From NCBI RefSeq assembly GCF_001641125.1, contig NZ_LWLP01000001.1, positions 3,184,133-3,248,132 on the forward strand: a DNA stretch of 64,000 nucleotides, read 5' to 3'. The DNA is from Arthrobacter sp. OY3WO11 (lineage in GTDB: Bacteria > Actinomycetota > Actinomycetes > Actinomycetales > Micrococcaceae). Below, piece after piece: positions 17,407 to 26,040 of this stretch. Under the pieces are notes generated by a model. The model did not search any database, was not told the origin of the DNA, and worked only from the letters and a program-made list of their open reading frames with translations. A program made the translations under genes and the position numbers. The first letter of the stretch is position 1; every line of letters begins with the position of its first letter.

Positions 17407-17613
17407 ATGCTTTCTCTTTACACCAACCTCATGACCCGCCTTCGCAACGAAGAGAAGGGCGCCACTGCCGTGGAGTACGGCATCATGGTCGCCCTCATCG
17501 CCGTCGTCATCATTGTTGCCGTCAGCACCCTTGGTGGCACTCTCGACACTCTCTTCGACGGTGTCAACACTGACATTCTCAACCCGCCGGCAGCTGAAGA
17601 ACCTGCCCTCTAA
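17407..17613 (+). CDS. flp: Flp-type pilin, tad locus 2
   Basis: A second major pilin. NEEKG is followed by ATAVEYGIMVALIAVVIIVA, with Glu +5 and Tyr +6 after the predicted cleavage. 68 residues; the tail after the helix is longer than in the first pilin and ends in Pro/Glu-rich sequence, so the fibre surface would differ. I start at the ATG giving MLSLYTNLMTRL, with CAGGAG upstream, not at an earlier ATG that would add 20 unrelated residues. Confidence 0.92.
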   Translation: MLSLYTNLMTRLRNEEKGATAVEYGIMVALIAVVIIVAVSTLGGTLDTLFDGVNTDILNPPAAEEPAL

Positions 17614-17706
17614 ATAGGACCGTCCGGTTCCGGCCCCCATTTCGGAACCGCACCGCCTCAAAGAAGCAGGCACAGAACACGAGTCATCCAAGAGGAGGTG
17701 CAGCAG

Positions 17707-18081
17707 GTGTCACACGATTCGGAACGCGGTGCAGCCGCCGTCGAATTCGCGATCCTGCTGCCCCTCCTCTTGACGCTTGTCCTGGGAACCATTGAATTCG
17801 GCCGGGCCTACAACGCCCAGATCACGCTCACCAACGCCGCCCGCGACGGCGTCCGGGTGATGGCCATCGGCAACGATCCCGCCGGCGCAAAGACCGCCGC
17901 CCAGAACGCCGCGGCCTCCGTCAGCACCACCATCCCCGCCTCGGACATCACGCTCAGCACCAACGCTTGCAGCACCGGCGCCCAGGTGACCCTCACCATC
18001 AAGTACAACCTGTCCACCATTACCGGCATTGCTGGCCCTTTTCCGATGACCGGCAAGGGAGTCATGCTGTGCGGCGGCTGA
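17707..18081 (+). CDS. tadE: TadE-like minor pilin/pseudopilin, locus 2
   Basis: SERGAAAVEFAILLPLLLTL with Glu +5 after the processing Gly, then FGRAYNAQITLTNAARDGVR as in the first copy. 124 residues. I choose the GTG giving VSHDSERG because AGGAGG lies eight bases upstream; a GTG three codons earlier overlaps that site. It ends in the same Cys-Gly-Gly sequence and overlaps the next gene by 13 bases, reproducing the locus 1 junction. Confidence 0.88.
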   Translation: MSHDSERGAAAVEFAILLPLLLTLVLGTIEFGRAYNAQITLTNAARDGVRVMAIGNDPAGAKTAAQNAAASVSTTIPASDITLSTNACSTGAQVTLTIKYNLSTITGIAGPFPMTGKGVMLCGG

Positions 18082-19109
18082 CCAAGGACAAAGCAACAAA
18101 CGAAAAAGGCGCCATCAGCGTCATCGTTGCCATCCTCCTGGTGACCCTCCTCGGCTTCGTGGCCATCGCCGTCGACGTCGGGGTGATCTACTCGGAACGC
18201 GCACAACTGCAGAACGGTGCTGATGCCTCCGCCATTGCCCTCGCGCAGAAATGCGCACGGGACGCAACGGATCCAGTGTGTTCCACAACGTCCACCCTCG
18301 CGGCGAGCCTCGCCAACGAGAACGCTTTGGACGGTATGAGCAAGGTGCACACCATCGAGCTCGACAAAACAACACGGAAAGTCAGCGTCACCACCTCCGC
18401 CAAGGAACTGGGCGGCAGCGACAACTCCGTCTCCCTTTTCTTCGCGGACGTCCTCGGCGTTCCCACCAAAGAAGTGGGTGCCCGGGCATCGGCCATCTGG
18501 GGAAGCCCCAAGGCTGGCCGCACCGCATTCCCCCTGGCATTCTCCATCTGCCAGGTCAAGGACAACATCGGCGGCAGCCTCCAGCTCCTCCAGGAACACG
18601 GAAAGAACGCCAACGCCGACTGCAACTACGGCCCGTCCGGGGCGGCAGTGCAGGGCGGCTTCGGCTGGCTGGTCCAGGACGCCGGAGCGTGCGGCGGCAC
18701 CATCGACCTCGCCGTCAGTGAAGGCGGCAGCGACCCCGGCAACAACGCGCCCGGCAACTGCTCCGTCGAACTGAACCGCTGGGCCAGCGACATCACCGCC
18801 GGCCGGGACGTCATCGTTCTCCTGCCGGTGTTCAACAAGGTCACCGGAACCGGCGCCGGCGCCGTCTACGGCCTCGTCTCTTTCGCAGCATTCAAAGTCA
18901 CCGGCTGGAAATTCAGCGGCGAATCATCCCTCCCCTACACCTTCCAAAACAGGGCATCTACGACGACGGGCGTCACCACCGCAACGGAATGCCGCGGCGA
19001 GTGCCGCGGCGTCATCGGCAGCTTCGTCAAGTACGTCTCGCTCGCCGATGGCTACACCCTCGGGCCCGTTGACGAATACGGCGCCATCATCGCCCGCCCC
19101 ACCCTCTAG
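18069..19109 (+). CDS. tadG: TadG-like pilus assembly protein, locus 2
   Basis: An N-terminal membrane helix NEKGAISVIVAILLVTLLGF is followed by AVDVGVIYSERAQLQNGADA, as in the first TadG, and a Cys-containing outer domain (CNYGPSG, CGGTIDLAVSEGGSDPGN, CRGECRGVIGSF). The GTG giving VRRLTKDK begins 13 bases inside tadE. 346 residues. The segments GFGWL and YGLVSFAAFKVTGWKF align with the first copy, showing that the two proteins are paralogues. Confidence 0.85.
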   Translation: MRRLTKDKATNEKGAISVIVAILLVTLLGFVAIAVDVGVIYSERAQLQNGADASAIALAQKCARDATDPVCSTTSTLAASLANENALDGMSKVHTIELDKTTRKVSVTTSAKELGGSDNSVSLFFADVLGVPTKEVGARASAIWGSPKAGRTAFPLAFSICQVKDNIGGSLQLLQEHGKNANADCNYGPSGAAVQGGFGWLVQDAGACGGTIDLAVSEGGSDPGNNAPGNCSVELNRWASDITAGRDVIVLLPVFNKVTGTGAGAVYGLVSFAAFKVTGWKFSGESSLPYTFQNRASTTTGVTTATECRGECRGVIGSFVKYVSLADGYTLGPVDEYGAIIARPTL

Positions 19110-19138
19110 CCACCACCCCAGATATTCAGGAGCTGAAA

Positions 19139-19876
19139 GTGAAGTCTCGCCTGCTCGCCGGAACGGCCGCGGTTGCCCTGGCGCTCGTGGGAGCCCTCCT
19201 CATCATCTTCTACGCGAACGGCGCCGACCAGCGCGCCCTCGCATCCACCGAACCCGTGGACGTCCTGGTGGTCAAGACCGCCATCCCGGCCGGGACCCCG
19301 GTCAACGACATGGCCGCCTCCCTGGTCATCGAAAAGGTTCCGGCAGCAGGAAAATCCGACAGCGCCCTCAGCACCCTGGACGGCAAAGCCAACACCGTCA
19401 GCGCCGTGGACCTTGTCCCAGGCGAACAGCTCCTGGACGAGCGCCTGGTCGCTCCGGCAGACGTCAAAGAACAGGGCGCCATTGAGGTCCCCGCCGGACT
19501 TCAGGAAGTCTCTTTCCAGCTGGAGCCGCAGCGGGTCGTCGGCGGCCGGATCAACGTTGGCGACCACGTAGGCATCTCGTTGAACTTCGAAAATGGCGCC
19601 TACAAGGCAAGAGCAGAGGACGCCACCACGCAGCTCACCCTCCGTAAAGTTCTCGTCACCGGCGTCCAGGGAGCGGCGAGCGCCGAGACTGCCGAGGGCG
19701 AAGAGAACACGGCTCTCCCGGAAGGCTCCCTCATGCTGACCGTCGCCGTCACAGACGTTGACGCCGCCAAGATCATCTTCACGTCGATCAACGGCAGCCT
19801 CTGGCTCACCAAGGAACCCCTGGACGCCCAGGACAACGGACCCCGGATCGAGCGCAAGGAAGTGGTTTACAAGTGA
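19139..19876 (+). CDS. cpaB: CpaB/RcpC-like pilus assembly protein, locus 2
   Basis: The paralogue of the first CpaB: a membrane helix at residues 5-27, a SAF domain (VLVVKTAIPAGTPVNDMA to LVPGEQLLDERLV), then an RcpC-type domain with QEVSFQLEPQRVVGGRINVG. 245 residues, a little shorter than copy 1 in the loop before the last strand. GTG start with AGGAG upstream. It overlaps tadZ by four bases. Confidence 0.85.
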   Translation: MKSRLLAGTAAVALALVGALLIIFYANGADQRALASTEPVDVLVVKTAIPAGTPVNDMAASLVIEKVPAAGKSDSALSTLDGKANTVSAVDLVPGEQLLDERLVAPADVKEQGAIEVPAGLQEVSFQLEPQRVVGGRINVGDHVGISLNFENGAYKARAEDATTQLTLRKVLVTGVQGAASAETAEGEENTALPEGSLMLTVAVTDVDAAKIIFTSINGSLWLTKEPLDAQDNGPRIERKEVVYK

Positions 19877-21069
19877 GCCGGTTCGTCCTCCTCTCCCCCA
19901 GCGGCGAGTTCGACCAGAAGCTGCGCGCCGCCGTCGCCCACGGCCTCCGCGGCTCCGTCCAGACCATCGCCTCGGACATCCTCCCCGCGGGCCCCGCGGA
20001 ACTGTTCGCCCTCCTCAACCAGGAGCAGCCCGAAGTCCTCATCATCGGCCCGGACGTCCCCTATGAGGAGGCGCTGCGGTTCGCCAAGGTCTTCGACGTC
20101 CAGCTCCCCGGCCTCAGCCTGGTGCTGGTCAGCGACATCGAGCCGTCCTTCCTGGTCCACGCCATGCGCGCGGGCATCCGGGACATCCTCAGCCCACAGG
20201 CCGACGCCGCCGAGATCCGCGTGCTGCTGGAGCGCGCCTGCCAGTCCTTCGCCACCCGGCACCGGAGCCCCGAAACGCAGGCGGCGGAAACCGGCGGCAA
20301 GGGCCTAGTGATCGGCGTCTTCTCGCCCAAGGGCGGCGTCGGCAAAACCACCCTCGCCACGAACATCGCCATCGGCCTGGGCCAGATCGCCCCCATGAGC
20401 GTGGTCATCGTGGACCTTGACCTGCAGTTCGGCGACGTCGCCTCTGGCCTGTACCTCAACCCCGAGCACACGGTCACGGACGCCGTCACCCCCGCCGCAG
20501 CCCAGGACTCCCTGGTCCTCAAGGCCTTCCTCACGGTCCACCCGGCCGGGATCTACGCATTGTGCGCCCCGCCGAACCCTGTGGACGCGGACCACATAAC
20601 GCCGGAGCAGATCACCCGCCTGCTGGAGCAGCTGTCCCAGGAATTCCAGTACGTGGTCCTGGACACGGCCCCCGGGATGCCCGAAATCGGTCTCGCCGCG
20701 ATGGAACAGTGCACCGACGTTGTCTGGGTCAGCGCCATGGACATCCCCAGCCTCCGCGGCCTCCGCTCCGGCCTCGAGGTGCTCCGCCAGCTGGAAATCA
20801 TGCCCGAGTCCCGCCACGTGGTCCTGAACATGGCCGACGCCAAAGCCGGCCTCAACGTCCGGGACGTCGAATCCACCATCGGCGCCCCGGTGGACGTCAG
20901 CATTCCCCGCTCCCGCGCCGTGGCCCTGTCCACCAACCGTGGCATCCCCGTCCTCCAGGAATCCAAAAAGGACCCCGCCGTCAAAAGCCTCCGCCAGCTG
21001 GTGGAGCGGTTCAACCCGGCGTGGCGTACCCAGACCCAGCGGAAGCTGCACCGAAGGGTGGTCATCTGA
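19873..21069 (+). CDS. tadZ: TadZ/CpaE-like MinD-family ATPase, locus 2
   Basis: 398 residues with the same layout as copy 1: a receiver-like domain without a phospho-acceptor pocket, then SPKGGVGKTTLATNIA at 151-166 and VDLDLQFGDVASGL. The P-loop falls at identical residue numbers in both copies. The GTG start overlaps cpaB by four bases, and the stop shares one base with the tadA ATG. Likely role: positioning of the pilus machine. Confidence 0.9.
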   Translation: MSRFVLLSPSGEFDQKLRAAVAHGLRGSVQTIASDILPAGPAELFALLNQEQPEVLIIGPDVPYEEALRFAKVFDVQLPGLSLVLVSDIEPSFLVHAMRAGIRDILSPQADAAEIRVLLERACQSFATRHRSPETQAAETGGKGLVIGVFSPKGGVGKTTLATNIAIGLGQIAPMSVVIVDLDLQFGDVASGLYLNPEHTVTDAVTPAAAQDSLVLKAFLTVHPAGIYALCAPPNPVDADHITPEQITRLLEQLSQEFQYVVLDTAPGMPEIGLAAMEQCTDVVWVSAMDIPSLRGLRSGLEVLRQLEIMPESRHVVLNMADAKAGLNVRDVESTIGAPVDVSIPRSRAVALSTNRGIPVLQESKKDPAVKSLRQLVERFNPAWRTQTQRKLHRRVVI

Positions 21070-22604
21070 TGAAACTCTCCGAACGGATCAGCGCGGTCCA
21101 GGACCGCAACCAGTCCGCCGGCAGCAGCGTTGCCGTGCTCGAACCACCGCGGCCTGCCGCTGCCCCGGCCAGGACCAGGGAAAGCGAGCCGCGGCACCTT
21201 CCCGCCGCTCCCGCCGGCGTGATTCCAACGTCCGACGCCGGTGCCTCCACAGTGCCTTCAGCTCCCTCGGTGCCCAAGGCACAGTCCGTGGATGTGTTCG
21301 CGGCCATGAAGCACCGTGCGGCTACCGCGCTTTTCGAGCGGATGGGCGCGCGCTTCAACGACGCGACGGCCACCGAGCAGGAGCTGCGGAGCACGGCCAA
21401 GGAGGAACTGACGCGGATCATCGACGCCGAACAGGTTCCGCTCACGCCCGAGGAACGTACCCGGCTGGTCCAGGACATTTCCGACGACGTCCTGGGCTTC
21501 GGTCCCCTCCAGCGCCTGCTGGATGATCCCGCCGTCACCGAAATCATGGTCAACCGGATGGACCAGATCTACGTTGAACGTAAGGGCAAGCTGACCCTGA
21601 CGGAGTCCCGCTTCAGCTCCGAGGAACACCTGCGCAAGGTCATCGAGCGGATCGTGTCCAAGGTGGGCCGCCGCATTGACGAATCCTCCCCGCTGGTGGA
21701 CGCCCGCCTCGAGGACGGCTCCCGTGTCAACGCCGTCATCCCTCCGCTGGCCGTGGGCGGCTCCTCGCTGACCATCCGTAAATTCAGCAAGGTCCCGCTG
21801 ACCGTCCGCAACCTGATCGACTTCGGCACCCTCACCCCGGAGATGGCCGAGCTGCTCAACGCCTGCGTTAAAGCGAAGCTCAACATCATCGTGTCCGGCG
21901 GTACCGGCACCGGCAAAACCACCCTCCTCAACGTGCTGTCCTCCTTCCTCCCCGCGGACGAACGGATCGTGACCATCGAGGACGCCGTGGAACTGCAGAT
22001 CCAGCAGCAGCACGTGGTCCGGCTCGAAAGCCGCCCGCCGAACACCGAGGGCAAGGGCGAAGTCACCATCCGCGAACTGCTGCGGAACTCGCTGCGCATG
22101 CGCCCGGACCGGATTGTGGTGGGCGAGGTCCGCGGAGGGGAATCGCTGGACATGCTCCAGGCCATGAACACCGGCCACGACGGCTCACTCTCAACGGTCC
22201 ACTCCAACTCCCCCCGGGACGCGGTGGCCAGGCTCGAAACCCTGGTGCTGATGGCCGGCATGGACCTGCCGCTGCGCGCCATCCGCGAACAGATCGCCTC
22301 CGCCGTGAACCTCATCGTCCAGATCTCCCGGCTCCGTGACGGCTCCCGCCGCATCACCCACGTCACCGAAGTCCAGGGCATGGAAGGGGACATCGTCACC
22401 CTCCAGGACGCCTTCGTCTTCGACTACTCCGCCGGCGTGGACGCCCACGGCCGCTTCCTCGGCAAGCCCGTGGCCACCGGCATCCGGCCACGCTTCATCG
22501 ACCGGTTCGAGGACCTGGGCATCCACGTCTCCCCCGGCGTTTTCGCCGGACCCCAGACGGCGGTGGTCCAGCCCGCGGCGGGCCAGAACCACGGCGGACG
22601 GTGA
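21069..22604 (+). CDS. tadA: TadA/CpaF secretion ATPase, locus 2
   Basis: 511 residues. MKLSERISAVQDRNQ opens a longer, Pro/Ala-rich N-terminal linker than copy 1. The conserved core has GFGPLQRLLDDPAVTEIMVN, Walker A SGGTGTGKTTLLN (about 277-289), RIVVGEVRGGESLD and TGHDGSLSTVHSN. The upstream extension of the open frame lies inside tadZ and is not coding; the ATG is fixed by its one-base overlap with the tadZ stop. It drives assembly of the second Flp pilus. Confidence 0.94.
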   Translation: MKLSERISAVQDRNQSAGSSVAVLEPPRPAAAPARTRESEPRHLPAAPAGVIPTSDAGASTVPSAPSVPKAQSVDVFAAMKHRAATALFERMGARFNDATATEQELRSTAKEELTRIIDAEQVPLTPEERTRLVQDISDDVLGFGPLQRLLDDPAVTEIMVNRMDQIYVERKGKLTLTESRFSSEEHLRKVIERIVSKVGRRIDESSPLVDARLEDGSRVNAVIPPLAVGGSSLTIRKFSKVPLTVRNLIDFGTLTPEMAELLNACVKAKLNIIVSGGTGTGKTTLLNVLSSFLPADERIVTIEDAVELQIQQQHVVRLESRPPNTEGKGEVTIRELLRNSLRMRPDRIVVGEVRGGESLDMLQAMNTGHDGSLSTVHSNSPRDAVARLETLVLMAGMDLPLRAIREQIASAVNLIVQISRLRDGSRRITHVTEVQGMEGDIVTLQDAFVFDYSAGVDAHGRFLGKPVATGIRPRFIDRFEDLGIHVSPGVFAGPQTAVVQPAAGQNHGGR

Positions 22605-23545
22605 CGGCCGCCATGATCCTTGCTGCCGGAACCGCTCTCCTCCTCGTAGCCGTGACCCTGTTCGGCGCCGCGGTGCTGCTGCCGAGCGCGCCAGACGTGC
22701 CGCTGGACCGCCGTCGTCCTTTTGATCCCGAACCTCCCTCTTCCCTGACGCGCGTGGCGCTCTCCGCCGTCCGGTCCTTCGAACGGCTCCTCGCCGGCCG
22801 GAGCATCTCCCTCTTTGGCCGGCCCGAGCTCGAGAACGCCGGACTTCGGCTCAGCCAGGCCGAGTTCTTCCTGCTGGTGGGGATCGGTGCCGGCGTTGGG
22901 ATGCTGGTGGGAACGGTAACCGTTGGCCCCTTGGTGGGGCTGCTCCTGGCGCTGCTGGCGCCCTTCATCGGAAAACTTGTCCTGGGATTCCTGGCCGGAA
23001 AACGGCAGGCCACCTTCGACAGCCAGCTGGGAGACACCCTCCAGCTCCTGTCCGGCGGCCTCCGCGCAGGGCACAGCATCCTGCGCGCCATCGATGCAGC
23101 GGCCGCGGAGTCCCAGAAGCCGACTTCAGAGGAGATGCGGCGCGTGATCACGGAGACCAGCCTTGGCCGTGACCTGCTGGCCGCCCTCAATGACACGGCC
23201 GACCGGATGAAGAATGAGGATTTCATCTGGATCTCCCAGGCCATCCAGATCAACCGCGAGGTGGGCGGCAACCTGGCCGACGTCCTGGACCAGGTCAACG
23301 AAACCATCCGCGAGCGCGCCGAAATCAAGGGCCACATCAAGGCCCTGGCCGCCGAAGGCAAGTTCTCCGCCTACATCCTCATCGCCATGCCGTTCGGCAT
23401 CGTGGCCATGCTGCTCGCCGTCAGTCCCAACTACATGAACTCCATGTTCACCCATCCCCTGGGCTGGGCCATGATCGGGGCCTCGTTTGTCCTCATGACC
23501 ATCGGCGCCCTGTGGATGCGCAAGATCATCGACCTGAAGTTCTGA
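22601..23545 (+). CDS. tadB: TadB pilus inner-membrane platform protein, locus 2
   Basis: A 314-residue T2SSF protein, with membrane segments near the N-terminus (about 5-27), at 88-130 and two at the C-terminus. LLSGGLRAGHSILRAIDAA and WISQAIQINREVGGNLADVL match copy 1. GTG start overlapping tadA by four bases. Confidence 0.9.
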   Translation: MTAAMILAAGTALLLVAVTLFGAAVLLPSAPDVPLDRRRPFDPEPPSSLTRVALSAVRSFERLLAGRSISLFGRPELENAGLRLSQAEFFLLVGIGAGVGMLVGTVTVGPLVGLLLALLAPFIGKLVLGFLAGKRQATFDSQLGDTLQLLSGGLRAGHSILRAIDAAAAESQKPTSEEMRRVITETSLGRDLLAALNDTADRMKNEDFIWISQAIQINREVGGNLADVLDQVNETIRERAEIKGHIKALAAEGKFSAYILIAMPFGIVAMLLAVSPNYMNSMFTHPLGWAMIGASFVLMTIGALWMRKIIDLKF

Positions 23546-23552
23546 GGAAGCC

Positions 23553-24437
23553 ATGAACCTGACAGTCCTCCTCTCCATCCTGCTGGTCTGCGTCCCCGTG
23601 GCCGGACTGGCCTGGTCCGTCCTGACGGTGGACAAGCAGGGCCGCCTGGCAGCCAGTGAGCTCCTGGCCCGCGGCGCCGCGCCGGTCACGGTGGCCGCCT
23701 CCGGCAAACCCGGCCTGCTCGAAGGCATCGGCCGGCGCCTCACTCCCCCCGCCTATGTCGCCTTCCTTGACCGGTTGCTGGCCCTCGCCGGCCGGCCTGC
23801 CTCGATGCCGCTGGGCAAGGTCCTCGGCTCCAAGCTGGCGATAGGCCTTGCGGGCATCACGGTTGGCATCTACCTGACGGCCATCGGAAGCACCCCGCTG
23901 ATGAAGCTTTCAGGCCTTTTTGTCCTGTTCCTGGGCTACTTCATCCCGGACCTCCTGCTCTACAGCAAGGGGCAGGAACGCCAGAAGGTCATGCAGCTGG
24001 AACTGGCCAACACCCTGGACCAGATGCTGATTTCCGTGGAGGCCGGCCTCGGCTTCGAAGGCGCCATGGCCCGCGCAGGGGAAAACGGCAAGGGCCCGCT
24101 GGCTGAAGAACTGGTGCGGACCCTGCAGGACATGCAGGTGGGCCGCAGCCGGCGTGAGTCCTACACAGCCCTGGCTGAACGGACCAGCATTCCGGAGCTG
24201 CGCAGCTTTGTGCAGGCCGTGGTCCAGGCGGACACCTACGGCATCGCCATCAGCCGCGTGCTGCGGGTGCAAGCCAAGGTCATGCGGGTAAAGCGGCGCC
24301 AGCGGGCCGAGGAGAAGGCGATGAAGCTCCCGGTGATGATTCTGTTTCCGCTGCTTTTCTTCATATTCCCGGTTCTCTTTATCGCCATTCTTGGACCGGC
24401 CGTCATCAATACCGTGGTGACTTTCAGCGGACAGTAA
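23553..24437 (+). CDS. tadC: TadC pilus inner-membrane platform protein, locus 2
   Basis: 294 residues; NTLDQMLISVEAGLGFEGAM and VKRRQRAEEKAMKLPVMILF mark the T2SSF domain. AGGAAG precedes the ATG. Last tad gene of the window. No clear terminator separates it from the Hpt-like gene 94 bp downstream, so that gene may be co-transcribed. Confidence 0.9.
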   Translation: MNLTVLLSILLVCVPVAGLAWSVLTVDKQGRLAASELLARGAAPVTVAASGKPGLLEGIGRRLTPPAYVAFLDRLLALAGRPASMPLGKVLGSKLAIGLAGITVGIYLTAIGSTPLMKLSGLFVLFLGYFIPDLLLYSKGQERQKVMQLELANTLDQMLISVEAGLGFEGAMARAGENGKGPLAEELVRTLQDMQVGRSRRESYTALAERTSIPELRSFVQAVVQADTYGIAISRVLRVQAKVMRVKRRQRAEEKAMKLPVMILFPLLFFIFPVLFIAILGPAVINTVVTFSGQ

Positions 24438-24531
24438 AGGCAACGCAGTACCGCCTGAAAGATCGCTCAAGGTTTCCACAGGATCCCCCGAAATAGGACA
24501 ACGGAAGAATTTCAGGAAGTAGCCTTGAACA

Positions 24532-24996
24532 ATGCACAGTCAAGATCCCGGCGCCAGCAGCGAGGCCGCCGCTGCGGCCTCCCCGCAGCCCGGGATCGCT
24601 TCAGCTGCCGGGACCGCGCTGCAACAGGAAGCGGCCGGTCTCTTGCCGCTCGTTGACGCAGCCGTCCTTGAAGAGCTGGAAGACGAACTGGCCGGTTCCG
24701 GCCTCGCCCGGCGGTTCGCCCGCGACTATACGGCCATGTGGGACCAGCGCTACGCCCGGCTGGCTGCGGCGGTGGACCAGCAGGACAGCGCCTCAGCTCT
24801 GGACGCCGTCATCAGCCTCAAGATCACTTCCGCCATGGTGGGCGGCCTACGGCTGGCCAAACTCGCGGAACTGCTTGAGTCCGTGATCCGCTTGGGCGAC
24901 TTCGGCCAGGGCCAGGCGCTCATGGAACGCGTGGCCCAGGACGGGGGCCAGACCGTCACCGAGCTCCAGGCCACCTACATCCTGGAAAACGACTGA
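24532..24996 (+). CDS. Hpt-like domain protein lacking the phospho-acceptor histidine
   Basis: A 154-residue cytoplasmic protein. After an Ala-rich, probably disordered 35-residue N-terminus, residues 40-150 resemble a histidine phosphotransfer four-helix bundle: LEDELAGSGLARRFARDYTAM, then AVISLKITSAMVGGLRLAKL, where Hpt domains read xHxLKGxSxxxG. The histidine position is Ile here. The fold seems kept but phosphotransfer chemistry lost, so it may act as a binding or inhibitor module. It lies just after tad locus 2 and convergent with the response regulator. The domain call comes from motif reading only. Confidence 0.65.
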   Translation: MHSQDPGASSEAAAAASPQPGIASAAGTALQQEAAGLLPLVDAAVLEELEDELAGSGLARRFARDYTAMWDQRYARLAAAVDQQDSASALDAVISLKITSAMVGGLRLAKLAELLESVIRLGDFGQGQALMERVAQDGGQTVTELQATYILEND

Positions 24997-25002
24997 CCCC
25001 GC

Positions 25003-25788
25003 CTACTCGTCGAACGGCCTGCTGGGGGCCAGGCGGTAGCCCACGCCGCGGACCGTCTGCAGCCAGCGCGGGGACAGCTGGTCCTCCTTGAGCTTGCGCC
25101 GCAGGTTTCCCACATGGACTTCGACGGCGCGTTCGTCCGCTTCGCTGATGTACGTGTCCTCGTCGTAGAACTCGCCGCGAACTGCCCGCACAAGGTCAGC
25201 CCGGGTGCACACGGCGCCGGCCCCCCGAAGCAGAACGTGCAGCAGATCGAACTCGCTGCGGGTGAGCCCGAGGGGTTGGCCTTTGATGTCCACCGTCCGG
25301 GTGCGGTGGTTCAAGGTCAGGCCGTTGTGCTGGAGGACAGCGGAGTCATGGCTGCCCGGAGAGGTGGTCGTGGCAGGTGCTCCCCACGCCGACGCAGGCT
25401 TCTGCCCATTAATCTCATGCCGCGGCCTGCGCATCATGGCGGCCACCCGTGCCCGGAGCTCGCGGGGCCGGAAGGGTTTGGCAATGTAGTCGTCCGCTCC
25501 CGCGTTGAGGGCAGACAACAGGTCCGGTTCCTCAGTCCTGCCGGTCAGCATCACCACGTAGGCGTTGCTGAAATGGCGGATCCGCCGCAACACTTCAAAC
25601 CCGTCAATGTCCGGAAGCCCGATATCCAGCGTGACAACATTGGCCTGTTTGCTGCGGACCACTTCCACACCGGCACGTCCGTCCACCGCTGTATGCACTT
25701 CGAATCCTGCCTGGGTCAGCACTCCCTCAAGGAGGTTGCGTACATCGGCATCGTCTTCAATTACTACAGCCACACCAAGTTCATCCAT
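25003..25788 (-). CDS. OmpR/PhoB-family response regulator
   Basis: The receiver domain (residues 1-120) has the acidic pocket EDD at 11-13, phospho-acceptor Asp55 in VVTLDIGLPDIDGF, Thr in VVMLTGR and Lys in IAKPFRPREL. A linker of about 40 residues leads to a winged-helix DNA-binding domain (LGLTRSEFDLLHVLL, VEVHVGNLRRKL, TVRGVGYRL). 261 residues from the ATG giving MDELGVAV, with AGGGA upstream; an earlier start would add 22 unrelated residues. It is divergent from the sensor kinase, its likely partner. Targets are unknown; the neighbouring tad operons are an obvious possibility. Confidence 0.93.
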   Translation of the reverse strand: MDELGVAVVIEDDADVRNLLEGVLTQAGFEVHTAVDGRAGVEVVRSKQANVVTLDIGLPDIDGFEVLRRIRHFSNAYVVMLTGRTEEPDLLSALNAGADDYIAKPFRPRELRARVAAMMRRPRHEINGQKPASAWGAPATTTSPGSHDSAVLQHNGLTLNHRTRTVDIKGQPLGLTRSEFDLLHVLLRGAGAVCTRADLVRAVRGEFYDEDTYISEADERAVEVHVGNLRRKLKEDQLSPRWLQTVRGVGYRLAPSRPFDE

Positions 25789-26040
25789 TGATATCCCTGT
25801 GCCAGGCGGACATGGCCCCCCATCAGCCCAGCGCCAATGCCATATCCGCTCCAACCATTTATACGCTACTAGTAAGCCCTGCTGATCACATCCTTTTCAG
25901 CATTCATTTTGGAAAGTCAATTACTATGACAAGACATGTGGATTATGACCGAAAGGGTGTGTCTGGGAGTGGCCGGCAGGAATTCGAGCGCACGTGCGGA
26001 CCGGCTGTCCGGTCCAGGCCGCGGGGCCTGAATCCAACCA

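Noticed and set aside
20562..21068. Upstream extension of the second TadA
   Set aside because: It overlaps tadZ almost fully and is not protein-like; the ATG at the tadZ stop fits the operon pattern.
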